DNA of 64,000 bases from Sphingomonas sp. LM7 (GTDB lineage: Bacteria; Pseudomonadota; Alphaproteobacteria; Sphingomonadales; Sphingomonadaceae): positions 248,001 to 312,000 of the forward strand of contig NZ_CP019511.1 in NCBI RefSeq assembly GCF_002002925.1. Direction: 5' to 3'. The notes under the pieces were generated by a model. It did not search any database, had not been told where the DNA came from, and saw nothing but the letters and a program-made list of their open reading frames with translations. The position numbers and the translations under genes were made by a program. Below, piece by piece: positions 8,505 to 18,029 of this stretch (positions are counted from its first letter, which is position 1; each line of letters opens with the position of its first letter).

Positions 8505-8640
8505 CGGGTGACGCCGACGCGACTGCGACGCGACACCTGCGGACACCAACGCGACGCCCAGGCTACAGGCACGCGACACGCACGCGGCATCGACGCGACA
8601 TCCACGCGCCGGCGTGGCGACACTGGAGCCGCAGGCGTGC
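8505..8640 (-). repeat. Degenerate GTGTCGC array, copy 1
   Basis: Low-complexity spacer with GCGACAC (GTGTCGC on the minus strand) at 8530, 8573 and 8617 and many near copies (GCGACGC, GCGACAT, GGACACC) at irregular spacing. It lies on the far side of the 29-bp core from the peptidase gene, exactly as the array at 59009-59135 lies relative to clpP. Open frames across it are repeat artefacts. Confidence 0.7.
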
Positions 8641-8843
8641 GCGATGCGTGTTGGCCGGATGTTGCGAACTGGATCAATTCGAGGGTCCCCGAGCGCCGAC
8701 GGCAAGGCCGACCGCCCGAGGCAAGCAGGCGAAATCCTACATTGCAAGGATGAACAAGTAGCAGCGTTAAGGTCGTAGCCAGGGTTCAGCTAGGGCTCGC
8801 ATTTGGCGCCTTGCTGATACTATAGGGAATCAGGAAGAGCCAA
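8641..8843. other. Spacer left of the GHKL gene, nothing recognised
   Basis: About 200 bases between the repeat array and the promoter palindrome of the GHKL ATPase gene. No convincing gene, tRNA remnant or direct repeat was seen. Base composition falls from the GC-rich array to a mixed composition toward 8800, so the left edge of the acquired segment may lie here. A possible -10 (TATAGG) is near 8820. Confidence 0.4.
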
Positions 8844-8858
8844 CCAGTAGCGTACTGG
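8844..8858 (+). promoter_or_regulatory. Palindrome in front of the GHKL ATPase gene, possible operator
   Basis: Perfect inverted repeat CCAGTA-GCG-TACTGG, 22 bases before the ATG at 8881 and just after a TATAGG hexamer. Could bind a dimeric regulator or form a small mRNA hairpin near the ribosome site. Confidence 0.45.
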
Positions 8859-8880
8859 CGCGGAAATCTGGGAAGACACC

Positions 8881-10848
8881 ATGACATTCACGCCGTTTGA
8901 TCCGCTGGAATTCAAAAGCTCAAAAATCAGCGATGCGGCCATCGGCGCGCTTAAGCGCGAGATCGAAAATATTCTGTCTTCCTACGTAGGCTGGTACGAT
9001 CCCTTTGCCGAGCTCATACAGAACGCGCTTGATGCCGTGGAGGCGCGAGCCCAGCAGGAGCGCGCCGCAGGCTCGACGACCTACAAGCCGGCGATCGATA
9101 TCAAGATCGACCTGGACGGCAACGCCCTAACAGTTACCGACAACGGCATTGGCCTCGACAAAGAAAAGTTCGAGCAGTTTTTGGCGCCAAATTTCTCATT
9201 CAAATCGGGCAAAACCCGCGGACACAAAGGTGTAGGGGCTACCTACGTTGCCTACGGGTTCAACTATATGCGCATATCAACGCGCGTCCCTGGGTTCGAG
9301 GCGTCAGGCCGCATAACAGGAGCGAGGAACTGGCTGCGTGACGGCGGCGCGAGCGGGAACCCAAAAATTGAACCAGATGAATCGGCTAAAGCAGATACGA
9401 TCTATGATCACAACGACCGCGGCGTTTCGATTACAGTGCGGTTCGATGACAATACCCATCCTCGTCGTCTCGATTGGATAAAAGCCAACAGTGCCGAAAA
9501 ATGGGCAAAAATTCTGGCTGTTAAGACAGGTCTTGGATCAATAATCGCCGACCCTGAGGTGGCGATTAGCATTACTGTTATTTCGGAAGGAAAAGAGAGC
9601 TTAGTTCGACCTACAGGAACAGCCTACCTGTGGCTTCATAAAAGCGCTAACAAGGTTGCGCGCGTTAGAGATGTAGAGGCAACTGCTACAGCTTTGTTTG
9701 AGAAGTATGGCGCTGGTAGGGCTTTGCCTGATAAATTCCGCAACCTAGACTTTGTTTATGATAGCTGGACGGCTGATGAGCTTTCTCAGCTTGTGGGTTC
9801 ATCGCTTGATGCCGAGGAGAAGGAAATATTAAGCCGCTATGGTCCTACGGTGGCGGTGGAGTTTGGTTATACAGCGAAACTATGGACAAGATTTAACGAG
9901 TCGCTTGAGCTTCGGTCAGGGTATCGAGTCTTGAGTAGTGGTATTCAGCTCGCGGCAAACAATATGCCGCAGGGCGAGCCCATTATTATTCCTCTCACAC
10001 GGAATATTGGCCGCCAAAATCAGCTACATTTTCTCGTGCATTTTGAAAATTACTCTCCGGACATGGGGCGGAAAGGCTTCCATCGAGAACTTACGGACTT
10101 TGCTAAGAGTGTAGCCAGGGCGATAACTGAGAGCCATCTAGTTAAACTTCGGCACCTTCTCAAGGCGAACACGGGTGTCGCTCCAGACCTTGTTCGTGAA
10201 ATGAAAATAAATGATTGGAAGAAGGAGATGCTGGCTCACGAGGAGGCGATGCCGCTAACATTGACCAGTGAGCATTTCTTCAAGCCCACTGAGCGAGTGT
10301 CAATTACTTCTACGCCGACCCGAGAGCAGGACGTTATCGCTCTTTTCAATCAGTTGATAGCGGGGGGAGTTATTAGAGGCATTAGAGTAATGTCTACCAA
10401 CGAGCGATTTACATACGACGGTTTATTCAAGATTGTATTCGATCTTGAGAAAGAAATCTATGTGTATGACTCGGAGTTAAACCCGCTTGGTGTGTCCGAT
10501 GAAATCGCAGAGGCGCTGCATGGCAGGGTTACTGACCCCCAGGTGCTTGAATACAAGTTTTCACTAGACGGGCTTATAGAAGATTTCGACAGTCAGGACA
10601 AAAATATAAATGACGTCAATCTGTGCATATGCTGGGAAACTGGAGAGTCATACCAGGAGCGCTATGGCATTACCTCACTGCTAGTCCCCGAAAATTTTGA
10701 TCAGCGGCAGTATCATGGTGTCACTCACGTTCTGACAGATATAGAATCAGGCGCAAAGCTCTGTGATCTTATCGTGCTTTCAGAATTGGTGTATTCGCTA
10801 AACGAGCCTGTCACGGCCGCCGATCATCAACGTGAGAAATACGAATAG
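8881..10848 (+). CDS. GHKL (Hsp90/MutL/MORC-like) ATPase-domain protein, probably horizontally acquired
   Basis: 655-residue soluble protein. The N-terminal third is a GHKL ATP-binding domain: N-box ELIQNALDA (Glu44, Asn48), Mg/adenine motif DNGIG (87-91), and lid glycine motif GHKGVG (114-119). Beyond about residue 220 no domain is recognised; residues about 540-640 have alternating beta/alpha character (INDVNLCICWETGE, YHGVTHVLTDIESG, CDLIVLSELV) and could be an effector or nuclease-like fold, but no catalytic set is clear. Codon use is much richer in A/T-ending codons than all neighbours, increasingly so after 9500, and the gene stands alone with no partner. Standalone GHKL/MORC-like ATPases are known from bacterial conflict and restriction contexts; a defence role here is inference. 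Confidence 0.8.
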   Translation: MTFTPFDPLEFKSSKISDAAIGALKREIENILSSYVGWYDPFAELIQNALDAVEARAQQERAAGSTTYKPAIDIKIDLDGNALTVTDNGIGLDKEKFEQFLAPNFSFKSGKTRGHKGVGATYVAYGFNYMRISTRVPGFEASGRITGARNWLRDGGASGNPKIEPDESAKADTIYDHNDRGVSITVRFDDNTHPRRLDWIKANSAEKWAKILAVKTGLGSIIADPEVAISITVISEGKESLVRPTGTAYLWLHKSANKVARVRDVEATATALFEKYGAGRALPDKFRNLDFVYDSWTADELSQLVGSSLDAEEKEILSRYGPTVAVEFGYTAKLWTRFNESLELRSGYRVLSSGIQLAANNMPQGEPIIIPLTRNIGRQNQLHFLVHFENYSPDMGRKGFHRELTDFAKSVARAITESHLVKLRHLLKANTGVAPDLVREMKINDWKKEMLAHEEAMPLTLTSEHFFKPTERVSITSTPTREQDVIALFNQLIAGGVIRGIRVMSTNERFTYDGLFKIVFDLEKEIYVYDSELNPLGVSDEIAEALHGRVTDPQVLEYKFSLDGLIEDFDSQDKNINDVNLCICWETGESYQERYGITSLLVPENFDQRQYHGVTHVLTDIESGAKLCDLIVLSELVYSLNEPVTAADHQREKYE

Positions 10849-10912
10849 TGATCCTGATTGCGAGGTGGGCAGTCGCGACTTGCCACTCATTCCTTCGAAG
10901 GTCCAAACGCCG

Positions 10913-11364
10913 CTAACCGCCCCGCTTCACCGCCACCACCGCCGTATCCAGCGCCTGCAAAAACCGCGAGCGATCCGCCGGCGCGAAGGGCTTCGGGCCG
11001 CCCAGCTGGTCACCGCCGGCGCGCAAATCCGCCATGATGGCCCGTGTGGCGATGGCGCCGCCGATCGAGCTGGTGGTGAAGGGCTTGCCGGTGGGGGAGA
11101 GGACGCGCGCGCCGGCCTTCAGCGCGCGGTCGGCCAGCAATATGTCGGCGGTGATCACGATCGCGCCGGGGGCGGACTGTTCGGCGATCCAGTCGTCGGC
11201 AGCGTCGAAGCCGTCGCTCACCACCACGCGGCTGAGCAGCGGGTGCGCGGGCACGCGGAGGTGCTGGTTGCTGACGATCGTCACCGGCACTTCGTGGCGG
11301 AAGGCGACCTTGTAGATCTCCTCCTTCACCGGGCACGCATCGGCGTCGACGAGGATCCGGCAGC

Positions 11365-11368
<4 letters not shown>
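10913..11368 (-). CDS. yaiI: YaiI/YqxD family protein (UPF0178, DUF188)
   Basis: 151-residue protein of the YaiI/YqxD family, a PIN-like fold of unknown biological role. Diagnostic segments are ILVDADACPVKEEIYKVA at the N-terminus, VVVSDGFDAADDWIAE, VITADILLADRALKAGA and GKPFTTSSIGGAIATRAIM. GTG start; its first bases overlap the stop of the DEAD-box helicase gene as GTGA, so the two are probably one transcript with coupled translation. The 64-base gap to the GHKL gene holds nothing recognisable. Confidence 0.92.
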
Positions 11369-13146
<1,778 letters not shown>

Positions 13147-13226
13147 GGAACCGCGCACATGGGCTCGGGCGGCGGCAAGGGCAAGCTAATTCGGGGTTAA
13201 CTGCGGGAAGTCCTGAGGCGGAGCGC

Positions 13227-13679
13227 TCAATAATGGGCGCCGTCGAGGTCGATGTCGATCTGAACCGCGGCGGCGGAGCGGCGGGCGGGGCCGTGATGGA
13301 CTGCCTCGATATTGTTGCCGTCGGGGTCGAGGACGAAGGCGGCGTAATAATTGGGGTGGTAGTTGGGCCGCTTGCCCGGCGGGCCGTTGTCGGTGCCGCC
13401 CGCGGCGAGGCCGGCGGCGTGGAAGGCATCGACCATCGCAGGGTCGGTGGCCTGGAAGGCGAGGTGGACGCGGCCGGTACGCTTGCCGACGGATTCGGGG
13501 CTGGCGGGGGAGGAGATGAACAGCTCGTCGGCCCAGAAATGCTCCTCGGCGCTGCCTTCGACCGGGATGCCGAGCGCGTCGAACACCGCGGTGTAGAAGC
13601 GCCGGCTGGCGGGAAGGTCGGCGACGACCAGCTGGAGATGGTCGATCAGGCGGCCGCGCTTGAGCTGCATCGGTGGCAT
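13227..13679 (-). CDS. VOC family (glyoxalase/dioxygenase fold) protein, paralogue of 35733-36167
   Basis: 150-residue vicinal-oxygen-chelate protein, cytoplasmic. Two beta-alpha-beta-beta-beta modules are visible, from RGRLIDHLQLVVADLPASRRF through FVLDPDGNNIEAVHHGP. Candidate metal ligands are His near the start (DHLQLVV), His in RVHLAFQA and Glu in NNIEAVHH. It is plainly a paralogue of the protein at 35733-36167: the segments RLIDH-QLVV-DLPAS, EEHFWADELF and LDPDGNNIEAV-HGP are shared. Substrate unknown. Confidence 0.85.
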   Translation of the reverse strand: MPPMQLKRGRLIDHLQLVVADLPASRRFYTAVFDALGIPVEGSAEEHFWADELFISSPASPESVGKRTGRVHLAFQATDPAMVDAFHAAGLAAGGTDNGPPGKRPNYHPNYYAAFVLDPDGNNIEAVHHGPARRSAAAVQIDIDLDGAHY

Positions 13680-13772
13680 GTGGGCGGAACGGGCGCGGTA
13701 CGGAGGCGGTTCCGCGGATTAAGCGGGCGTTCAGCCGGGGCGGGGGAGGCTGGCGTCGAACGGGAGGTTGCC

Positions 13773-14174
13773 ATGCGCTTGCTTGCGATCGGAACAGGGT
13801 TTCTCGTGCTTACCGCAATGCCGGCTTCGGCGCAGATCGCCGGATCGATGCGCGGGCTTTCGGGTGCCAGTCCGTCGATCCGCGGCGAGATCCGGCGCGA
13901 CGCCGCGGCGGATCCGACACTAGCGCGGCGGGCGTCGATCGCGCGCGAGGTCGGCGGGCTTCGCGAAGAGATCCGCGACGGGCGCGAGTCGGGCCAGCTC
14001 AGCCGGAGCGAGGCGCGGGCGCTGCGCCGCGAGGGGCATCGGATCGAAGCATCGAGCGCGCGCTATGCCCGTGGCGGCTATTCGGAGGCCGAGGTTTCGA
14101 TGCTGCGGATACGGGCCGAGGCCCTGCGCAGCGCGATCGTGGCGAAGCGCACGCAGGGGTTGCCCGGCAAATAG
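13773..14174 (+). CDS. Exported hypothetical protein, Arg/Ala-rich helical
   Basis: 133 residues. Start at 13773 is set by a GGGAGG ribosome site and gives a signal peptide (MRLLAIGTGFLVLTAMPASAQ). The mature part is a charged, largely helical region with repeated Arg-Glu pairs (REEIRDGRESGQLSRSEARALRREGHRIE), suggesting a periplasmic coiled or helical bundle. Not recognised as a named family; similar short exported proteins are common in sphingomonads. The large frame upstream of the chosen start runs antisense through the VOC gene and is not coding. Confidence 0.7.
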   Translation: MRLLAIGTGFLVLTAMPASAQIAGSMRGLSGASPSIRGEIRRDAAADPTLARRASIAREVGGLREEIRDGRESGQLSRSEARALRREGHRIEASSARYARGGYSEAEVSMLRIRAEALRSAIVAKRTQGLPGK

Positions 14175-14204
14175 CGGAGGCGCCGCGGGGCCGCGACGCC
14201 TCCG
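14175..14204. terminator. Hairpin between convergent genes
   Basis: CGGAGGCG (14175-14182) pairs perfectly with CGCCTCCG (14197-14204) in the 39-base gap between the exported protein gene and the convergent chemoreceptor gene. No T-run. Confidence 0.55.
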
Positions 14205-14213
14205 GGACAGGCT

Positions 14214-15605
14214 TTAGAAGGATGCCCAGTCGCTGTTGGCGGTTGCTGCGACCGGCGCCGGAAGCGGCTTTACCGGCGAGACATAGCCGCGCGGCTTGGC
14301 CGGACGCGACGGCGGGGCGGTGCGGACCGCGGCGGCGGGGCGGGTCGCCGTGCCGACGTCGAAGCGCGATGCCTGTTCGCCGAGCGCGGCGACTTCGCTG
14401 GTCAGGTTGCGCGCGGCGGCGGAGGTTTGCTCGACCATCGCGGCGTTCTGCTGCGTGGACTGGTCCATCGTCCCGATCGCGATGCTGATCTCGGTGATCG
14501 CAGTCGACTGCGCCTGGTTGTCGCTGGCCATCTGGCCGAGCAGCGTGTGGACTTCGCCCACATCGCCCGAGATGTCGGCGAGCGCGTGATCGACCTTCTG
14601 GACCATTTCCACGGCCGCGACGATGTCGGTCTGGGTGGCGGTCAGCTGGTCGCGGGCTCGAGCGGCTTCTTCCTCCGAGCGCATGGCGAGGGCCGAGACG
14701 AGATCGGCGACGACGGCGAAGCCGCGGCCTGCTTCGCCGGCGCGGCCGGCTTCGACCGCGGCGTTCATCGCGAGAACGCGGGTCTGGAACGCGATCTTGT
14801 CGAGGCCTTCGATGACGCTGTCGATGCCCTTGGCACCATCGGCGACGCGGCTCATTGCCTGGACCGCTTCGTCGGCGACGGCGCGGCCGCCGGCGACAGT
14901 GGCGATGGCGCCGTCGGCACGCTCCACGGTGCGGCCGGCGGAGGCGGCGGTGGCCTTGAGGCGGCCGTCCATCTGGGTGACCGCTGCCGAGGTTTCCTCC
15001 AGGCTGGCGGCATTGGCTTCGGTGCGGCGGGCGAGGTCTTCGGATGCCTGGGCGATCTCGGTCGAGCCGGTCTGGATCGTCGACGCGCTCTCCATCACCG
15101 AGCCGATCAGGCCGCGCAGCGAGCCCAGCGCTTCGTTGAAATTGTCGCGCAGCTCGGAATAGCTGGCGGGGAAATCATTGCCGATCTCGGCAGTGAGGTC
15201 GCCCTGGGTCAGGCGCTCGAGGCTGGTGCCCAGCCGGCGAACGGCCTCGGTCTGCTCGGCGGTGAGGCGATTCTGCTCGACCGCGGCGTCGCGGAAGCTG
15301 AGCATCGCCTTGGTCATGCGGCCGACGCAATCCTTATAGTCGGTGAATTCGATCGGGCTGGTCAGGTCGCCGGCGGCGAGCGCTTCCATGCGGACGACGG
15401 TGGACACATAGGGGTCGGCGATGGCGCGGCTGTAGCGGACGCATTGCACTGCTGCGCCGGCGATGATCAGCGCAACGAGCGGCGCGCCGACGATGGTCGG
15501 GGTGAACAGCGCGACCAGCGCGATGGCGACCATGACACCGAGGAGCACGTTGCGCGCGACCTGCAGCTTGAGACGAATGGGCGCCGTGGCCCGAAACCAG
15601 TCCAT
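14214..15605 (-). CDS. Methyl-accepting chemotaxis protein without a large periplasmic domain
   Basis: 463-residue chemoreceptor. Two closely spaced membrane segments (about 18-36 and 40-55) leave almost no periplasmic part, then a HAMP-like linker (VVRMEALAAGDLTSPIEF), and a signalling domain with the hairpin tip around AGRAGEAGRGFAVVADLVSALAMRSEEEA. The protein ends in DWASF, which resembles the xWxxF pentapeptide that tethers the adaptation enzymes CheR/CheB. Start at 15605 follows an AGGAGGAGC ribosome site. No other chemotaxis gene is in the window. It probably senses a membrane or cytoplasmic signal (inference). Confidence 0.94.
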   Translation of the reverse strand: MDWFRATAPIRLKLQVARNVLLGVMVAIALVALFTPTIVGAPLVALIIAGAAVQCVRYSRAIADPYVSTVVRMEALAAGDLTSPIEFTDYKDCVGRMTKAMLSFRDAAVEQNRLTAEQTEAVRRLGTSLERLTQGDLTAEIGNDFPASYSELRDNFNEALGSLRGLIGSVMESASTIQTGSTEIAQASEDLARRTEANAASLEETSAAVTQMDGRLKATAASAGRTVERADGAIATVAGGRAVADEAVQAMSRVADGAKGIDSVIEGLDKIAFQTRVLAMNAAVEAGRAGEAGRGFAVVADLVSALAMRSEEEAARARDQLTATQTDIVAAVEMVQKVDHALADISGDVGEVHTLLGQMASDNQAQSTAITEISIAIGTMDQSTQQNAAMVEQTSAAARNLTSEVAALGEQASRFDVGTATRPAAAVRTAPPSRPAKPRGYVSPVKPLPAPVAATANSDWASF

Positions 15606-15624
15606 TTTGATATGCTCCTCCTTT

Positions 15625-15700
15625 GGGTGGCCCCCGCGGAGTTGCGACCCGAGGAGCCTGGGCGCCGGGGACCTTACGTCCGCGGAACCTAACCCAAGTT
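15625..15700 (-). promoter_or_regulatory. Structured 5' leader of the chemoreceptor gene (unidentified)
   Basis: The leader holds two CCGCGG blocks (15634-15639 and 15680-15685) that can pair as TTCCGCGGA with TCCGCGGGG, closing a loop of about 40 bases rich in GGCGCC and GGCTCC, directly upstream of the AGGAGGAGC ribosome site. A TATAAC hexamer near 15701 could be the -10. Upstream, GCGGAAAC / GTTTCCGC form an 8-bp hairpin at 15713-15734. It does not match a riboswitch class I can name. The rest of the 294-base spacer to 15899 holds nothing recognisable. Confidence 0.4.
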
Positions 15701-15899
15701 ATAGGACACAGCGCGGAAACATTCGGGTTTCCGCAGAATTTCAATACGTGCTTTTACCGATGGCCATGATCGAACCAGTCGATGACGTTACGGAAACCAC
15801 ACGACAGGATGATTTATTAAATCTTGCGGCGCCCCTGCCGAAGGTGCGTGCGGTTTGCTGGTGTGTTGCTGGATCGTATGCACCGGTTGCTGCGACGGT

Positions 15900-17081
15900 T
15901 CAGATCGCCTCCGCCGCCGCCCGGCCGCTGGCCCAGGCCCATTGGAAATTATACCCACCAAGCCAGCCGGTGACGTCCACCGCTTCGCCGATCGCGTAGA
16001 GACCGGAAACCTTGCGTGCCGCCATCGTCTGCGACGAAAGATCGGCGGTGCTGATGCCGCCGATCGTGACTTCGGCCTTGGCGAAGCCTTCGGTGCCGTT
16101 GGGCAGGAAGGACCAGCCGGCGAGGCGACGTTCGGCCTCCTGGAGCTTGCGGTCGGTGAAGTTGCCGAGGTCGCCGGGCAAGGCGAGCTGCTCGGCGAGC
16201 GTTTCGGCGAGGCGATCGGGCAGCGCTTCGGCGAGCAGTTTGCGCAGCGTGGTGCGCGGGCGCGCGCGCTTGGCCTCGGCCAGCCAACTGGGCGCGCGGC
16301 CGGGGAGGAAGTCGATCGCGATCGGCTCGCCGTGGCGCCAATAGCTGGAGATTTGCAGGATAGCCGGGCCGGACAGGCCGCGATGGGTGAACAGCGCCGC
16401 TTCGGGAAAGGCGGCCTTGCCGGCGCGGGCGACCACATCGGTCGAGACGCCGGAAAGCTCGCGGAACAGCGCCTGGTCGGGCGGCAGGGTCAGCGGAACG
16501 AGCGCAGGGCGCGGCTCGACTATCTTGAGCCCGAAATGGCGGGCGAGATCATAGGCGAAGCTGGTGGCGCCCATCTTGGGGATCGACGGTCCGCCGGTGG
16601 CGATGACCAGCGCCGCCGCTTCGTCGGTGCCGACGCGATAACGGCCATCGGCATGGGTGATTTCGCCGATGCTGCGGCCGGTGCGGATCTCGACCTTCCC
16701 CTGCGCGCATTCGTCGAGCAGCATATCGACGATCTGGCGCGCCGAGCCGTCGCAGAACAGCTGGCCAAGCGTCTTCTCATGCCAGGCGATATGGTGGCGC
16801 TCGACCAGATCGATAAAGTCCTGCGCCGTGTAGCGGCCCAGCGCCGACTTGGCGAAATGCGGGTTGGCCGAGAGGTAGCGATCGGGCGCGGTGTGGATGT
16901 TGGTGAAGTTGCACCGGCCGCCGCCCGAGATCAGGATCTTCTTGCCGACCTGATCGGCGTGATCGAGCAGCAGCACCCGCCGGCCGCGCTGCCCGGCGAC
17001 CGCGGCGCACATCAGGCCGGCCGCGCCTCCGCCAAGGATGATCGCGTCGTATATATCGGTCACCTGCTCCTCACGCAGCAT
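15900..17081 (-). CDS. NAD(P)/FAD-dependent oxidoreductase, HI0933/BaiN (YhiN) family
   Basis: 393-residue flavoprotein of the HI0933-like family. N-terminal dinucleotide-binding motif DAIILGGGAAGLMCA, the family signature KKILISGGGRCNFTN, DIFSG-like insertion domain with GVSTDVVARAGKAAFPEAALFTHRGLSGPAILQ, and the closing SGLYAIGEAVDVTGWLGGYNFQWAWASG which completes the FAD site. Starts at 17105, 17081 or GTG 17063 are possible; the GTG has a close GAGGAG and may be correct. The physiological substrate of most members is unknown. Monocistronic as far as can be seen. Confidence 0.92.
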   Translation of the reverse strand: MLREEQVTDIYDAIILGGGAAGLMCAAVAGQRGRRVLLLDHADQVGKKILISGGGRCNFTNIHTAPDRYLSANPHFAKSALGRYTAQDFIDLVERHHIAWHEKTLGQLFCDGSARQIVDMLLDECAQGKVEIRTGRSIGEITHADGRYRVGTDEAAALVIATGGPSIPKMGATSFAYDLARHFGLKIVEPRPALVPLTLPPDQALFRELSGVSTDVVARAGKAAFPEAALFTHRGLSGPAILQISSYWRHGEPIAIDFLPGRAPSWLAEAKRARPRTTLRKLLAEALPDRLAETLAEQLALPGDLGNFTDRKLQEAERRLAGWSFLPNGTEGFAKAEVTIGGISTADLSSQTMAARKVSGLYAIGEAVDVTGWLGGYNFQWAWASGRAAAEAI

Positions 17082-17149
17082 CCCGGCTGAAGTGCCGGGG
17101 GGCACCGTGCGGCCCGGAGAGAAGTTTGAGCATCATGTCCGGTCGAGGC

Positions 17150-17173
17150 CCCGGCATACGGCCGGGGTGACGA
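17150..17173. repeat. REP-like palindrome
   Basis: CCCCGGC-ATACG-GCCGGGGTGACG, the same palindrome family as at 55308-55333 and 55393-55418. A degraded partner CCCGGCTGAAGTGCCGGGG lies at 17082-17100, in opposite orientation. Confidence 0.65.
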
Positions 17174-17197
17174 ATGGAGAAAGCGGCGCGCATGGTC

Positions 17198-17377
17198 TCA
17201 GTGCAGCTTGGCGATGCTCAGTCCGTCGAGCTTGGCGCGTTCCTTCACTGATTCCTCGCTGCGGGTGAGCGCCTTGGCGATCGCGCGCAGCGGCATGCCC
17301 TTCTTGGCGAGGGTGTGCAGCTTCTGAAGCTCGTCGGTGCGCCAGGGCTGGCGGTGGCGTTCGAAACGCTCGGACAT
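17198..17377 (-). CDS. Small protein with helix-turn-helix-like (SANT/Myb-like) character
   Basis: 59 residues; start at 17377 follows an AGGAGA site. Sequence MSERFERHRQPWRTDELQKLHTLAKKGM, then LRAIAKALTRSEESVKERAKLDGL: a tryptophan-containing helix, then a helix-turn-helix-like unit resembling SANT/homeodomain-like small DNA-binding proteins. Function unknown; a chromatin or regulatory role is only suggested by the fold and by the SWIB and Tudor-like genes nearby. Confidence 0.75.
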   Translation of the reverse strand: MSERFERHRQPWRTDELQKLHTLAKKGMPLRAIAKALTRSEESVKERAKLDGLSIAKLH

Positions 17378-17410
17378 CTGGGTCTCCTGTTCAGTTGCGT
17401 GCAATGCCAT

Positions 17411-17658
17411 CCGCGCGAGGCCGTGACCAGTTCCATGGGGAGGGCGCGATGCATTTGCTGATCGCGGCGTGCCTGCCCGATGTGAAATCTTCTGCGGGGA
17501 AGACCGGCAGCCGGCGGACGGACACGACGATCGTGCGCGGATGGGGGCTGGTCTTTACGCTGGATGAGTCGGGGACCGATCGCTCGTATGTCGGCAGCCT
17601 TGTTCATCATAGTCCACGCGGCGGCAGACGCGCCCGAACCGCCCGGCTGAAACGCGAA
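17411..17658. other. Spacer with no recognised gene
   Basis: Within the roughly 350 bases between the small HTH-like gene (start 17377) and the SWIB gene (stop 17728) no credible gene was found. Open frames on either strand lack ribosome sites and have ordinary shadow composition. The right end holds the SWIB terminator. Confidence 0.5.
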
Positions 17659-17688
17659 CGGGGCGGGCCTCTTTCGAGACCCGCCCCG
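17659..17688 (-). terminator. Terminator of the SWIB gene
   Basis: Perfect 9-bp stem CGGGGCGGG (17659-17667) / CCCGCCCCG (17680-17688), about 40 bases past the SWIB stop on the minus strand. Followed by TTCGCGTTTC on that strand. Confidence 0.75.
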
Positions 17689-17727
17689 CTGTTACGTCAG
17701 GCGCGCCGGCCTGGGCCGGCAGCAGCC

Positions 17728-17997
17728 TTACTTGACGTGCTTCGAGATGTGCTTGTTCATTTCGAACATCGTCACCTTCTTGGTGCCGAAGATCTTCTCG
17801 AGCTTGTCGTCCGCCAGAATTTCCCGCTTGTTCTCAGGGTTCTGGAGGTTGTTCTTCTTGATGTGATCCCACATCTTGCTGACGATCTCGCTGCGGGGCA
17901 GATCGGCGGTGCCGACGATCGCGGCCAGCTCCGGCGACGGCGTCACCGGCTTGGCGATACCACCACGTGCTCCGCCTGCTGCTTTAGTTTCGGCCAT
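17728..17997 (-). CDS. SWIB/MDM2 domain-containing protein
   Basis: 89-residue protein consisting of a SWIB domain: TPSPELAAIVGTADLPRSEIVSKMWDHIKKNNLQNPENKREILADDKLEKIFGTKKVTMFEMNKHISKHVK shown here only by its key parts LPRSEIVSKMWDHIK, NPENKREI and MFEMNKHISKH. Short Gly/Ala leader before it. In eukaryotes SWIB occurs in chromatin remodellers; in bacteria it is a small nucleoid or topoisomerase-linked domain of unclear job. Start has CAGGAGAAG upstream. Followed by its own terminator. Confidence 0.93.
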   Translation of the reverse strand: MAETKAAGGARGGIAKPVTPSPELAAIVGTADLPRSEIVSKMWDHIKKNNLQNPENKREILADDKLEKIFGTKKVTMFEMNKHISKHVK

Positions 17998-18029
17998 TCT
18001 CTCTTCTCCTGTTCGTACCCGTTTCCGGG

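Noticed and set aside
8468..8761. Open frames across the first GTGTCGC array
   Set aside because: Thr/Arg/Asp-rich translations come from the repeated heptamer; no ribosome site, no conservation expected.
15625..15700. c-di-GMP-I (GEMM) riboswitch before the chemoreceptor gene
   Set aside because: Some local likeness (GGGTCGCAACTCC) but the conserved core and tetraloop-receptor elements are missing.
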